DNA of 64,000 nucleotides from Alkalitalea saponilacus. GTDB lineage: Bacteria; Bacteroidota; Bacteroidia; Bacteroidales; Marinilabiliaceae. Below the pieces are notes generated by a model. It searched no databases. It saw only the letters and a list, made by a program, of their open reading frames with translations, and had not been told where the DNA came from. Shown one piece after another: positions 37,749-47,998 of this stretch; the stretch's first letter is position 1, and each line of letters starts with the position of its first letter. The translations under genes were made by a program, and so were the position numbers. Location: assembly GCF_900168165.1 (NCBI RefSeq), contig NZ_FUYV01000015.1, positions 62,001 to 126,000 of the forward strand, written 5' to 3'.

Positions 37749-40071
37749 AAGAAACACGTCTGAACCAACATACGGGAAAAAGATTTTTCTATGGGGACTA
37801 AGAATTTCCGGCTTTATTCTGAGCTTTGTCCTGATATTTATTATGCTAATTTATGCCGGACTTTTTGGCAGACTTCCTTCAAAAACAGATATCGGCAACA
37901 TAAAAAACCATACTGCATCGGTGGTGTACTCTGCCGATGGGCAGATGATTGGAACATACTTTCTGCAAAACCGATTAACCATCGATAACGATATCATTTC
38001 AGAGCATGTTAAAAATGCTCTGATTTCAACCGAAGACAGTCGCTTCTTTGAACACAAGGGACTTGATTTAAAAAGCATGGGGCGTGTTTTGTTCAAAAAC
38101 ATCATTCTTGGCGACAGAAGTCAGGGTGGCGGAAGCACCATCAGCCAACAATTGGCAAAAAACCTCTACCCTCGCTCTTCAAAAGGAGTATTTGGACTGT
38201 TCATTGACAAAACACGGGAGATGATTATTGCACATCGCCTGGAGTCGGTTTTTTCGAAAAATGAAATTCTAAATCTGTATCTCAACACCGTTCCTTTTGG
38301 CGAAGAGGTTTTTGGAATTGAAGTGGCGGCACGCCGCTTTTTTGGCAAATCGTCATCGTCACTGACATTGCCTGAGTCGGCTACTTTAGTGGGGATGTTG
38401 GCGGCTAACACCGCTTTCAATCCACGTCGAAACCCCGACAGGTCGGTGGCCCGACGGAACATCGTAATTGACAGGATGGCCGCTAACGGATACATTTCGG
38501 CCGAAGAGGCAGAAAAACAAAAAACCGTTCCTTTAAGAACATCCTATTCGCGCATTGACTATAACCATGGCCCTGCGCCCTGGTTTATTGAACATGTAAG
38601 AACAGAGGCGGCCAATATTCTGAAGCAGGAATATGGAAATCAGTACAATATTTTCACCGACGGTCTGAAAATCCATACCACACTGGATGCTTCACTTCAA
38701 ATTCATGCTGTGGCAGCAGTAAAAAGTCATATGGCATACCTCCAAAGGACATTCGACAACCATTGGGGGAACCGCGATCCATGGCATGAAAATCCCGGAG
38801 TTTTTGAGAATGCTCTAAGACGAACCGAACGCTACAGAGATCTGGAAAGAAAAGGGCTGGATAGAGCCTCCATTATAAAAGAGTTAGAAAAGCCGTTTAA
38901 CATGACCATTTTCACCCATGAAGGAGAGAAAAATGCCCAAATGTCGCCCATCGACTCTGTGAAACACTCACTTCGGACTCTGCATACTGGTTTTTTGGCG
39001 ATGAATCCCACCACAGGGCATGTTTTGGCCTGGGTTGGAGGTGTGGATTTTAAATTCTATAGATACGACCATGTGAAAGCACGCCGTCAGGCAGGCTCAA
39101 CATTCAAACCCTTTGTTTATGCTTCAGCCATTCACAAGGGGTTTAACCCTTGTGAATTCATCTCCAACGAGCAAAAAACCTACGCGAGATATAACGACTG
39201 GACTCCGGCCAACGCCGATGGAAAACACGAAGGATATTACTCCATGAAAGGTGGCCTGATTCACTCTGCAAACACCATTGCAGCCGATGTTATTCACCGC
39301 AGTGGCATTAATGAAACCATCCAAATGGCCAGAAAGCTCGGGATTGAGTCTGATATTCCAAATGTGCCATCTATTGCACTGGGAACAGCCGAAATTTCTC
39401 TTCTGGAAATGGTTTCGGCATATACCGCCTTCCCAAATTACGGACGAGCCATAAAACCCCTATCTGTATTGCGCATTGAAAACAACCGGGGTGAAATATT
39501 ATACGAAGCCCCTCGTCAATTCATGCTTGATGAAGCATTTAATGAAGAAACTGCCCGAATCATGATTCAGGTGATGAAAGAGGTGATTGAAAAAGGAACC
39601 GGGCGTGCCCTATATAGCCGTTACCAGTTAAGAGGAGAGTATGGCGGTAAAACCGGAACAACTCAAAACAATGCCGATGGTTGGTTTATTGGTTATACAC
39701 CTACAATGGTTGCAGGAGCATGGGTTGGAGCCGAAAATCCGGCCATCAGTTTCAGGACTCTCGCTTTGGGACAGGGAGCGCATACGGCGCTTCCCATTTT
39801 TGGGCGATTCATGCAACAGGCAGAGCAGCATCCTGACTATGCTCATGTCCGAACTTCCAGATTCTATCCGCTTCCGGAAGATTTAATGGCTTATCTCGAT
39901 TGCGATGATTTCGTAGAGCATCTGCATCAGGACGATGACAGGAATTTTTTCCAGAGACTATTTGGCGGATCATCATCTCGTGAACAGGATGACGAAAAAG
40001 AACCGGACGAAGAGGTAAAAGACAAAAACCTGATTAACCGGATGCGGGGCATTTTCAGAAGAGATGATTAA
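37723..40071 (+). CDS. Class A penicillin-binding protein (PBP1A type), copy 2
   Basis: 782 residues from the ATG at 37723, 26 bases inside the epimerase gene; an in-frame TTG at 37711 is possible but less likely. Basic N-terminus, one TM helix at about 22-45, GT51 domain (EDSRFFEHKGLD, GGGSTISQQLAKNLYP) and transpeptidase motifs GSTFKPF (SxxK), SAN (SxN) and KTGTTQNNADGWF. It builds peptidoglycan like the copy at 18565-20919 but has an acidic tail with a basic end (RMRGIFRRDD). Coupling with an epimerase gene is unusual for a PBP and may just reflect shared transcription. It ends eight bases from the convergent GH16 gene. Confidence 0.93.
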   Translation: MVKSQKSAKRNTSEPTYGKKIFLWGLRISGFILSFVLIFIMLIYAGLFGRLPSKTDIGNIKNHTASVVYSADGQMIGTYFLQNRLTIDNDIISEHVKNALISTEDSRFFEHKGLDLKSMGRVLFKNIILGDRSQGGGSTISQQLAKNLYPRSSKGVFGLFIDKTREMIIAHRLESVFSKNEILNLYLNTVPFGEEVFGIEVAARRFFGKSSSSLTLPESATLVGMLAANTAFNPRRNPDRSVARRNIVIDRMAANGYISAEEAEKQKTVPLRTSYSRIDYNHGPAPWFIEHVRTEAANILKQEYGNQYNIFTDGLKIHTTLDASLQIHAVAAVKSHMAYLQRTFDNHWGNRDPWHENPGVFENALRRTERYRDLERKGLDRASIIKELEKPFNMTIFTHEGEKNAQMSPIDSVKHSLRTLHTGFLAMNPTTGHVLAWVGGVDFKFYRYDHVKARRQAGSTFKPFVYASAIHKGFNPCEFISNEQKTYARYNDWTPANADGKHEGYYSMKGGLIHSANTIAADVIHRSGINETIQMARKLGIESDIPNVPSIALGTAEISLLEMVSAYTAFPNYGRAIKPLSVLRIENNRGEILYEAPRQFMLDEAFNEETARIMIQVMKEVIEKGTGRALYSRYQLRGEYGGKTGTTQNNADGWFIGYTPTMVAGAWVGAENPAISFRTLALGQGAHTALPIFGRFMQQAEQHPDYAHVRTSRFYPLPEDLMAYLDCDDFVEHLHQDDDRNFFQRLFGGSSSREQDDEKEPDEEVKDKNLINRMRGIFRRDD

Positions 40072-40078
40072 TGATGGT

Positions 40079-41542
40079 CTATCTGACCAAAACTTTTCCG
40101 GAAACATTAACAGTGTCACCTATAACATTTACGATATAAAGACCTTTCGAAATATTTTCTGGAAGTTGAATGGTTGTCTCCAGCGCAGAAATTTTCTTTT
40201 GAAAAACAATTTGTCCATCTATTCCAACGACAGAAACAACTGCACTGTTAAAAGCTCGTTCTGCCAGTTGCAATTCAAAAGCTCCATCACGAACAGGGTT
40301 TGGCGAGATTATTAATTTTGCTGTATAAAAATCGTTACTATTAATCATAGAAGCCTCAAGAGGGGTAAGCTTGATCCAATCAAGATAATAACTACCTGAG
40401 GCCGAATTAAACCCAAAATAATAGGTTGCAGCGTTTAGATCAATTTCGCTGCTGATGATGGTCCATTCACCGATTCCTCCCGTGGAAGGCACATCCAGTA
40501 TGTCAAAAAGGATATTACCCGAATTGGCTTCCAACCTGATTTGGCCTCCTTCCTGTTCTGCAGCCATCCGAAGTTCCATGAGGTATTTGCCGGCCTGGGT
40601 GATGTTGGACGGCGGATACGCCGCCCAACTTCCACTACTATTAAATCTTATATATTGGCCATCAGTATCCTGAAAATTAAAAACTGAAGTGTTATTTTCA
40701 TAGCTGTGGTCTTCTGCCTCAATGATAAAAGATTCCATCGGGACTTCAGGATCCTCCTGCTCATCATAACCCGGAATTTGATAAACCCTTACATAATCCA
40801 CATACATCTTAGCGGGCAAGGCAGAGTCATCGACTTCAAAGCCGGGCCAATTACCGCCAATTGCCATATTGAGAATGATGAAATGAGGTTTATGAAATGC
40901 ATGGGTGTTGTTTATTCCATTTGTGATATTAATGGAGTAGAATTCCTGATCGTTTACAAACCACCTGATTGAATTTCTGTCCCACTCAATGGCGTAAACA
41001 TTGAAATCAGTAACATCAACTTCAAAGCCTGTGGCACTACCCTGATAGTGGTGACCGTTGCCCGCATTCCAGTGTAAAGTGCCATGGGTATCCATGTCGG
41101 TATTAACCTGCTCCATAATATCAATTTCACCACACTGGGGCCATCCAACCGATGTAATGTTTTCTCCCAGCATCCAGAATGCAGGCCATGATCCTTGAAA
41201 AGCTGGAAGTTTTATTCGCGCCTCAACCCGGCCGTAACGAAAAAAAGCATTTCCTCTTGTAATCATACGAGCAGATGTATACTCACGATTGTCGTAATTC
41301 TCCTTTTTCGCAGTAATCACCAGCAGACCATCTTCAACTGTGGCATTTTCTCTTTTATAGGATTGTAATTCATTGTTCCCCCATCCACAAAGGTTGGGGC
41401 ATCCATTTCCAATTTCAAATATCCAGTCCTGACTGACTTCAGTATCAAATTCATCAGACCAGACCAACTCCCATTGTGGCTCCTCTTGAGAAAAAACACT
41501 CATCGAGAACATGATGACAATGATCAATGTAACTATCTTCAT
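40079..41542 (-). CDS. Secreted GH16 beta-glucanase with CBM6 and type IX sorting domain
   Basis: 487 residues. Signal peptide (to about FSQE19), GH16 catalytic domain at about 22-257 with the active-site GEIDIMEQV (nucleophile E139, D141, acid/base E144) and WVELQ-type laminarinase features (GNNELQSYKREN, SARMITRGNAFFRYGRVEARIKLP), CBM6-like beta-sandwich at about 270-395 (IIEAEDHSYENN; YYLDWIKL), and a C-terminal T9SS sorting domain at about 408-487 (ISPNPVRDG; KGLYIVNVIG; GKVLVR). It most resembles laminarinases cutting beta-1,3-glucans; exact specificity is inferred. It would be exported through Sec and then T9SS to the surface or medium. The promoter at 41581-41610 is close to consensus. 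Confidence 0.93.
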   Translation of the reverse strand: MKIVTLIIVIMFSMSVFSQEEPQWELVWSDEFDTEVSQDWIFEIGNGCPNLCGWGNNELQSYKRENATVEDGLLVITAKKENYDNREYTSARMITRGNAFFRYGRVEARIKLPAFQGSWPAFWMLGENITSVGWPQCGEIDIMEQVNTDMDTHGTLHWNAGNGHHYQGSATGFEVDVTDFNVYAIEWDRNSIRWFVNDQEFYSINITNGINNTHAFHKPHFIILNMAIGGNWPGFEVDDSALPAKMYVDYVRVYQIPGYDEQEDPEVPMESFIIEAEDHSYENNTSVFNFQDTDGQYIRFNSSGSWAAYPPSNITQAGKYLMELRMAAEQEGGQIRLEANSGNILFDILDVPSTGGIGEWTIISSEIDLNAATYYFGFNSASGSYYLDWIKLTPLEASMINSNDFYTAKLIISPNPVRDGAFELQLAERAFNSAVVSVVGIDGQIVFQKKISALETTIQLPENISKGLYIVNVIGDTVNVSGKVLVR

Positions 41543-41580
41543 TTTATATCAATTTTAATGAAACCATCTTCTATGTGATA

Positions 41581-41610
41581 CAAAGATACTTGATAACAAA
41601 AGGGAGCAAA
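41581..41610 (-). promoter_or_regulatory. Near-consensus promoter of the GH16 gene
   Basis: Minus-strand TATCTTTG (41581-41588) with TTTG (41607-41610) 18 bases upstream. The ATG is 39 bases downstream of the box. Confidence 0.65.
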
Positions 41611-41613
41611 ATA

Positions 41614-41666
41614 AAACACCTCACAATTAACTCACTCCTTAGAAGGGAGTTAATTGTGAGGTGTTT
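41614..41666 (-). terminator. Long-stem terminator of the agarase-like gene
   Basis: Twenty-base perfect arms (41614-41633 and 41647-41666) around a 13-base loop; on the minus strand the stem runs into TTTTATTTTG. It follows the stop at 41697 by 30 bases and abuts the GH16 promoter. Confidence 0.85.
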
Positions 41667-41696
41667 GCCAGGTATGTAATTTTGTGTCGTTTGGTT

Positions 41697-43637
41697 TTAT
41701 TCATTCCAGAGATCAGGGATACGTTCGTATCCTCTTGCTCTCTCAACGATCGTGTTAAAAGGAGCTTTCTCACCTTTATGAACCTGGTATAGTCGTTTTG
41801 ATGTTTCTGAAATGGCATTCACCAGATGTTGATATGGACGATCAGTTACATCTATAATTCCGCAGTTAAGATTTTCTCCGTCGTACCCACGACCGGTTAA
41901 ATCCTGATCACCCCATTGAAAATATCCCGTTCCAATAAGTGCAGGATGAGAAAAAGCTTGTTCAGTGTAGTAGCGATATGCTATTCCACGCTCCTCTTGT
42001 GTATCAACCTGCCATAACGATTGTGACATGCCTCTGTCAACTGTCCCAAAATGATATTCTCCAATCAGAAGAGGCATCCCCGTTCCATTTACAAGTGAAT
42101 CCATCATCGCATGTTCTGGTGTTAAGGTATAGGAGTTGAAACTGAACACATCAAAAATTCCTTTACATAAATCCAAGATCTCTGTCCTGAAATTCCCTCC
42201 TCCAAACCTGATTCCTAGATTTAAATGGCCAGGGCTATGGCGTTTTAGTGATTTGTCGACAGTCTTAATGAAGGTTCTGAATGTCTCATGTACAAACTTC
42301 ACTCTTCGCTCAGGAGAATCTTTTTCAGATAAATATTCAACCAACGCCTTCTTAATTGGACGATCGTCTTCCAGTTCATGAATTATATCAACCACTCTTA
42401 ATTCCAAGCCTTGCCATGAAGGCTCATTTCCGGTAAAATATCCAATCAGCCAGGGATTTCCGGCAAACGGCGCAGTAGAGCGTTTTACTGCTTCATCAAT
42501 CTTTTGATTGAAGTCCGGATCATAAACATCAACCAACCCCATTAAAGTTCCATCTATGCCTAATCCGCCAAGTTGAGTCATGAACGGAACTCTATTTTGC
42601 ATCATCACTTCACGATCAGACCAGTTGGCAATTGTGTTAAGCCCCCACCTGTTCATCCTTTTAAAAATGTTCTCTATGGCTGGTTCCCGAAAGTCTTTTC
42701 CATATCGCCGAACCAGATTCCAGGTTCCAAATGATGCATAATCTGGTTGATCCGGACTATATCCTTTCCCTTCGGGGGGAAGCTCTTTATATAAATTGGG
42801 TCTGTGGTTTATTCTTACAGCATTCCCTCCAGCACCAGGAGTTACACAATCCACTCCATGCGAAAGGAATAAATAACCTTCAGGGTCTACAAACCACCAA
42901 CGTCCATCTGTCTCTACAACCCTGAAAAAACCTGTTCCATTGTCATATCGTGCATTTAAATACCCTCCAAATTTGGAGTAGTTGAATTCTTCAACATTTG
43001 TTGCAAGGAGGGCCTCTGCTTCCCACTCCTCACGAAGCTGTTCCAAAGAGTATATTTTATCATCCCAGTCTCCCAGATTCCATTGTCCAAACTGGTCAAC
43101 GACTGGTGTCTCGCCTAAATAAACATCTCCCGGATCATCAACAGACAATGAAACTGAACGAATTTTAAATACCGGATCTCCAATTGGTACTCTCATTCTG
43201 ATCCCAATAGAATCTACACCCTGTAACGAACCACGATCACCCTCCCCAAGATTAATCCATCCTGTATATCTGGGTTGATTATACATCCCGGCTAGATCAT
43301 GCCAAGCTCCGGGCAGTTCCCTGTAAAATTTTAAAGGGATCGCAAGTCTGTTCCAGCCGTTGGGGGTATAACTCATAACCCGCAACTCGTTATACCCGCT
43401 ATTAGTTGTGAACCCCACATTAAATCGCTGCGGTGTGGTAATCATAAATTCCAGAATGACATAATTGTACTCATCCCAATTCTCAGGTAAACCGGGAGAG
43501 ATATCCTTTAACGCAAACATCTTTCCGGAAACCTCTTTACTGCTATCGAATCTGATTTCATGATAGCCTTTTTCACAACAGGAAAAAAGGAGGAGTCCTC
43601 CTCCACAAACAGAAAACAGCAAACTTCTCAATTTCAT
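41697..43637 (-). CDS. Agarase-like clan GH-A glycoside hydrolase, lipoprotein
   Basis: 646 residues from ATG 43637; the longer frame from 43673 would begin inside the asd terminator. Lipoprotein signal ends GLLLFSCCEKG. Residues about 25-180 form a beta-sandwich carbohydrate-binding-like domain; the rest is a TIM barrel with GRWWFVDPEGYLFLSHGVDCV, acid/base Glu in IGYFTGNEPSW (about E405) and nucleophile Glu in LLIGEYHFGT (about E527). This pattern is that of beta-agarases of the GH50-related group, but a different galactan or unrelated polysaccharide target is possible. It lies next to the GH16 gene on the same strand with a terminator between, so the two are separate units. No SusC/SusD genes are nearby. 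Confidence 0.8.
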   Translation of the reverse strand: MKLRSLLFSVCGGGLLLFSCCEKGYHEIRFDSSKEVSGKMFALKDISPGLPENWDEYNYVILEFMITTPQRFNVGFTTNSGYNELRVMSYTPNGWNRLAIPLKFYRELPGAWHDLAGMYNQPRYTGWINLGEGDRGSLQGVDSIGIRMRVPIGDPVFKIRSVSLSVDDPGDVYLGETPVVDQFGQWNLGDWDDKIYSLEQLREEWEAEALLATNVEEFNYSKFGGYLNARYDNGTGFFRVVETDGRWWFVDPEGYLFLSHGVDCVTPGAGGNAVRINHRPNLYKELPPEGKGYSPDQPDYASFGTWNLVRRYGKDFREPAIENIFKRMNRWGLNTIANWSDREVMMQNRVPFMTQLGGLGIDGTLMGLVDVYDPDFNQKIDEAVKRSTAPFAGNPWLIGYFTGNEPSWQGLELRVVDIIHELEDDRPIKKALVEYLSEKDSPERRVKFVHETFRTFIKTVDKSLKRHSPGHLNLGIRFGGGNFRTEILDLCKGIFDVFSFNSYTLTPEHAMMDSLVNGTGMPLLIGEYHFGTVDRGMSQSLWQVDTQEERGIAYRYYTEQAFSHPALIGTGYFQWGDQDLTGRGYDGENLNCGIIDVTDRPYQHLVNAISETSKRLYQVHKGEKAPFNTIVERARGYERIPDLWNE

Positions 43638-43650
43638 AAAAAAGGAATTT

Positions 43651-43700
43651 TGATAAAAAAAGGTTGTAATCAAATTTCTACAAAAAAATGATTACAACCT
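43651..43700 (-). terminator. Intrinsic terminator of asd
   Basis: AGGTTGTAATCA (43661-43672) and TGATTACAACCT (43689-43700) pair perfectly; on the minus strand the stem runs into TTTTTT. Its position shows the following gene starts at 43637 rather than 43673. Confidence 0.88.
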
Positions 43701-43734
43701 AAATATGTTCTAAAAAGTCTATGTATAATAGGGC

Positions 43735-44745
43735 TTATTTAATCAACCCTGCCTTAATCATATATTCAGCAATTTGAACCGCATTAAGGGCTGCTCCTTT
43801 TTTAATCTGATCCGAAACTGTCCAGAATGTCAACCCGTTGGGGTTTGACAAATCCTTGCGGATACGACCCACAAACACCTCATCCTTACCGGCTAAGAAC
43901 AGTGGCATGGGATACTCATTGGCCGATGGATTATCAATCACCTTAATACCTTGAGCTTTCTCAAACGCTTCCCTTGCCTGCTCCACACTGATTGGCGATT
44001 CAGTTTCCACCCAAATGGTTTCAGAATGCGCTCTCATCACGGGGATACGCACACAAGTTGCACTTACTTCAATGTCGGTTCCCATGATTTTCCGGCTCTC
44101 GTTGTACATTTTCATCTCCTCTTTAGTGTATCCGTTGTCGGTAAACACATCTACGTGAGGAATGATGTTCATGGCCAACTGGTGCTGAAATTTTTTCACA
44201 GTGGGCTGTTCACCATTTACCACCTGTTTCACCTGTACTTCTAGTTCTTCCATGCCGCTGGCTCCGGCACCGCTAGCAGCCTGGTATGTAGAAACATGCA
44301 CACGTTTAATATGTGAAACATCCTCAATGGCTTTTAAAGCAACTACCATTTGGATGGTAGTACAGTTGGGATTGGCAATGATGTTACGTGGCAAATTTGC
44401 ACACGCTTTGGCATTCACTTCAGGCACCACCAATGGGACATCGTCGTCCATTCTGAATGCACTGGAGTTATCAATCATTACGGCACCATATTTTGTTATG
44501 GTTTCGGCATATTCCTTTGATGTGGATGCACCTGCCGATGTAAATGCTATATCAATGTTCTTAAAATCGTCGTTGTGCTGAAGTTCCTTAACAGTTAGCT
44601 CTTTTCCCTTAAACTGATATTTTTGACCGGCACTTCTTGACGAGCCAAAAAGAACCAATTCATCCATCGGGAAATCTCTCTCTTCTAAAATACGCAGGAA
44701 CTCCTGGCCTACAGCGCCACTGGTTCCAACAATTGCTACTTTCAT
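43735..44745 (-). CDS. asd: Aspartate-semialdehyde dehydrogenase
   Basis: 336 residues, normal length. It reduces aspartyl phosphate to aspartate semialdehyde with NADPH for lysine, threonine, methionine and diaminopimelate synthesis. Motifs: [19 protein letters not shown] (NADP loop), [11 protein letters not shown], catalytic Cys in [13 protein letters not shown], and catalytic His in [17 protein letters not shown]. Single gene with its own terminator, divergent from the lamin-tail protein gene. Confidence 0.97.
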   Translation of the reverse strand: MKVAIVGTSGAVGQEFLRILEERDFPMDELVLFGSSRSAGQKYQFKGKELTVKELQHNDDFKNIDIAFTSAGASTSKEYAETITKYGAVMIDNSSAFRMDDDVPLVVPEVNAKACANLPRNIIANPNCTTIQMVVALKAIEDVSHIKRVHVSTYQAASGAGASGMEELEVQVKQVVNGEQPTVKKFQHQLAMNIIPHVDVFTDNGYTKEEMKMYNESRKIMGTDIEVSATCVRIPVMRAHSETIWVETESPISVEQAREAFEKAQGIKVIDNPSANEYPMPLFLAGKDEVFVGRIRKDLSNPNGLTFWTVSDQIKKGAALNAVQIAEYMIKAGLIK

Positions 44746-44865
44746 TTTCTCGGTTTATTAATTCTACAATCGAACAATGGTGTCAACTCTCATTTTTCCG
44801 AAAAAAAATTTCGGCACTTTACTTTTTTTAAAATTCTGTGTAATTTGAGAACCAAATCCTATTAT

Positions 44866-44895
44866 TTATCTGAAAACTGTTTGTTTATCAGATAA
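44866..44895. promoter_or_regulatory. Short inverted repeat in the leader of the lamin-tail gene
   Basis: TTATCTGA (44866-44873) and TCAGATAA (44888-44895) are perfect 8-base arms separated by 14 bases, 35 bases before the ATG at 44930. It could be a regulator site or a weak hairpin; no T-tract follows. Confidence 0.3.
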
Positions 44896-44929
44896 AAAAC
44901 AAAAATAACCATTTAATCCTAACATCACA

Positions 44930-47797
44930 ATGGCGCGCCTGTTTATTTTATTACTGCTCCCCCTGCAAGTTTTAAATGCACAGTTTGTTGATGATTTTTC
45001 CGATGGAGATTTTACTTCCAACCCCGAATGGACGGGTTTAATACCCTGGTTCAGAATTGACCCACAAAGGGAATCACTCCAACTCAACGCTCCTGCCGAA
45101 CCCGGTTCGGCATGGCTTTTCACCCGCTCTGCTGCCATGGAAGAAGCTTCCTGGCAATTCAATTTTCGATTGGGGTTTAATCCTTCATCTGCCAACTTTG
45201 CGGAAGTTTTTCTGGCTTCCGACTCCAACAATCCTGAAAACATCAGTACTGCCTACTACCTTGTCATTGGCACCACAGCCGACAACATTTCACTTTGGGA
45301 AAGGCGCGGAGGCAAAAACACCCGACTGATAGAGGGACAACACAAACGCATTGATTTTAATCTGGTTGAGGCAGACATTAGGGTTACACGCAAAAAAGGC
45401 GGGGAGTTCATTCTTGAAGTAAAATTAGAGGATGATTGGATTGAGGAAGGACGAGCTTCTGAATCGCGCGGATTCAGTTCAGAATGGTTTGGTGTTGCTT
45501 GCCACTATACAGCCACGCGCAGCACACTCTTTTGGTTCGACGATTTTGTTGTTACCGGAGACCCTTTCAGAGACACCATCCCTTTAATTGTGGAGGATTT
45601 TAAAGCCATTAACAGATATTTATTTGAAATCTCTTTTAATAAACCTATAGAGAACCTCAATTATTCGCTGCAAAATTTTGTTGCCCGCCCGGGCAACAAA
45701 ACCCCTGAAAAGGTTACACCGGGAGCTCTCCCGAATGCTCTCAATCTTCATTTCCCAAGCGGGATTCCGGTTAATGCGGAATCAAGCCTGCAAATCACAT
45801 CCATTTCAGACATGAATGATAACATCCTCAGCGACACCACCATATTTTACGATTACAAACCAGCCGCGATTCAGTCGTTTATGATGCTGAGTCCAAAACA
45901 GGCAAAACTTTGCGTCAGCAAACCTCTTCAATCTGATTTACAGGCGATTTATTTTGACTGGCTAAACTCCGGCCCGGCATTGCAGAGTATGGTTCCGGAT
46001 GGCAACAATTGCCTGTTGCTTACTTTTTCAGAAGCTCTCCCCGATGGCGATGCATTGGAAATTTACGTGAATAATCTGCTATCGGTAAATGGTGATACCG
46101 TGGATTCCGGCCCGTTCACCTTAGTCTATTATCTCACCAAACGTAACGACATTGTCGTTACCGAAATAATGAACAACCCCTCCCCGGTTGTTCATTTACC
46201 CGATTCAGAGTACATTGAACTGTTTAACAGGGGGGATTTTCCCATAGAACTTAATGATTTCAGGCTCACTGTTGGTTCTCGAATAGCCAGACTTTCTTCA
46301 AGGCTCATTTTTCCCGGTGAATATCTGCTGCTTGTTCCTTCAACACGAGTGCAACTTTGGGAGAACATCTCAAACAAAATGGCGGTTACAAGCTGGCCTC
46401 TTTTACCCGTAACAGGGGGACAAATTATCCTTACCGACAAATACAACCGTGTTATTACGTCGGTTGAATACAGCAGAGATATGGGAGAGGCGGGATTTAA
46501 ACAAAACGGGGGTTGGTCGCTGGAAGTCAAAGACCCCGATAACCTCTCATTTGGCTACGGAAATTGGGCTTTCTCTGTCAACCCGGACGGAGGGACACCG
46601 GGCGTAGAGAATTCCATCAACCAAAAACTGGCTGATGACGCCATACCGGAAATTACAGGCCTTTATCTCTTGTCCGATTCCTGTATAGCCATAGAGTATT
46701 CAAAACCCATGGAGCCGAACCATCTCATTACACCAGAGAACCTGCTGTTTACCCCATCCATGTTGCCGGATTTTGATTCTGTTTATCAGGAGCCGCTGTT
46801 TTTGAGGGAAACACACATCTGTTTAACAGATAAAATTCCTGCACAGCAGGAATTTGAAGCCGTTTTCTATGATGCGCCATTCGATTTATCAGGTAACCCA
46901 TTGCATTCATCTTCCAAAGTTCGATTTGGGTTACCGGTTGGTGCCACTGAACAGGACATTGTCATCAACGAATTGCTATACGACCCGCCTACAGGTGGCG
47001 AAGACTTTGTAGAACTTTACAATCGCTCAGATAAGATCATTGACATCAGCTCTTTGTACTTAGCAAGGGATAATGCCGATGGCATTCCCGACAGGCTAAT
47101 AAGACTTGTGAGTCAGCGGAGGCCATTTTTTCCGGATGAATACCTGGTCTTCACATCTGATAAACAGTGGCTGGTAAATTACTACCAGGTAAAGAACCCT
47201 TTAAATATCCGGGAGGTCAGTAATCTTCCAAACTATGTGAACGATGGCGGCATTGTTTTTCTGACCAATGTACAAGGCGAATCCATTGACCGGTTTGATT
47301 ATCACCCGCGACTCCATTTCGCGCTTCTCTCTTCAACCAAAGGCGTATCATTGGAAAGAATTAACACGGAACTACCAACCAACGACGCATCCAACTGGCA
47401 TTCGGCGTCGGCAAATGAAGACTATGCCACTCCAGGGCGAAAGAACTCTCAGGCTGTCACTCAAATGGGAAATGCTCCAAAAAGCCGCATTACCCTTGAA
47501 CCGGAAATATTCATCCCCAATCAAAATGGGATGGATGATTATCTGCTGATTCATTATGCTTTCGCTGAACCGGGTTACACCTGCAACGTAACCATTTATA
47601 ACCGTGCAGGACAACCCGTGCGCCATCTGATTAACAACCAACTTGCAGGCACCAACGGGTTTTACAAATGGGATGGAACCAATGACAATGGCCGTTTATG
47701 CAACACCGGGATTTACATTGTTGCCATTCGTTACTTTAACCTGCAAGGCAAGGTTAGAGAGGAGAAAAAAGTGGTGGTTTTAGGAGCGGGGAGATAG
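44930..47797 (+). CDS. Secreted surface protein with lamin-tail domains and FlgD-like C-terminal domain
   Basis: 955 residues. Signal peptide MARLFILLLLPLQVLNAQF. The N-terminal part (about 20-215) is a beta-sandwich, followed by Ig-like stretches. Two lamin-tail (LTD) domains are visible at about 405-520 (DIVVTEIMNNPSP...SEYIELFNRGDFPIELNDF) and 655-790 (DIVINELLYDPPTGGEDFVELYNRSDKIIDIS). The last 90 residues (YTCNVTIYNRAGQPVRHL; GFYKWDGTNDNGRLCNTGIYIVAI) form a FlgD/CHU_C-like domain of the type found at the ends of secreted Bacteroidota proteins, possibly a T9SS cargo signal. Role is unknown; LTD proteins are often tied to surface structure, nucleases or adhesion. Confidence 0.85.
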   Translation: MARLFILLLLPLQVLNAQFVDDFSDGDFTSNPEWTGLIPWFRIDPQRESLQLNAPAEPGSAWLFTRSAAMEEASWQFNFRLGFNPSSANFAEVFLASDSNNPENISTAYYLVIGTTADNISLWERRGGKNTRLIEGQHKRIDFNLVEADIRVTRKKGGEFILEVKLEDDWIEEGRASESRGFSSEWFGVACHYTATRSTLFWFDDFVVTGDPFRDTIPLIVEDFKAINRYLFEISFNKPIENLNYSLQNFVARPGNKTPEKVTPGALPNALNLHFPSGIPVNAESSLQITSISDMNDNILSDTTIFYDYKPAAIQSFMMLSPKQAKLCVSKPLQSDLQAIYFDWLNSGPALQSMVPDGNNCLLLTFSEALPDGDALEIYVNNLLSVNGDTVDSGPFTLVYYLTKRNDIVVTEIMNNPSPVVHLPDSEYIELFNRGDFPIELNDFRLTVGSRIARLSSRLIFPGEYLLLVPSTRVQLWENISNKMAVTSWPLLPVTGGQIILTDKYNRVITSVEYSRDMGEAGFKQNGGWSLEVKDPDNLSFGYGNWAFSVNPDGGTPGVENSINQKLADDAIPEITGLYLLSDSCIAIEYSKPMEPNHLITPENLLFTPSMLPDFDSVYQEPLFLRETHICLTDKIPAQQEFEAVFYDAPFDLSGNPLHSSSKVRFGLPVGATEQDIVINELLYDPPTGGEDFVELYNRSDKIIDISSLYLARDNADGIPDRLIRLVSQRRPFFPDEYLVFTSDKQWLVNYYQVKNPLNIREVSNLPNYVNDGGIVFLTNVQGESIDRFDYHPRLHFALLSSTKGVSLERINTELPTNDASNWHSASANEDYATPGRKNSQAVTQMGNAPKSRITLEPEIFIPNQNGMDDYLLIHYAFAEPGYTCNVTIYNRAGQPVRHLINNQLAGTNGFYKWDGTNDNGRLCNTGIYIVAIRYFNLQGKVREEKKVVVLGAGR

Positions 47798-47998
47798 CAG
47801 CACTAAAAAACCACCAGGTTTTTTAGAACTATTGGTGTACAAAAAAAGTTCGTTCCCCGAACAATATGGATAATCAATCAAAACTTCAACAACAAAATAT
47901 TTTTTATGTAGGATATTTTTAAAAAAAAATGTAAAATTTGCTATCAAGACAGAAGCACCACAAAATGTCCAACTAGACCAAAACAAATCCAGAACGCT

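Noticed and set aside
43638-43673. Longer start of the agarase-like protein at 43673
   Set aside because: It lies within the asd terminator stem and adds residues before a complete lipoprotein signal.
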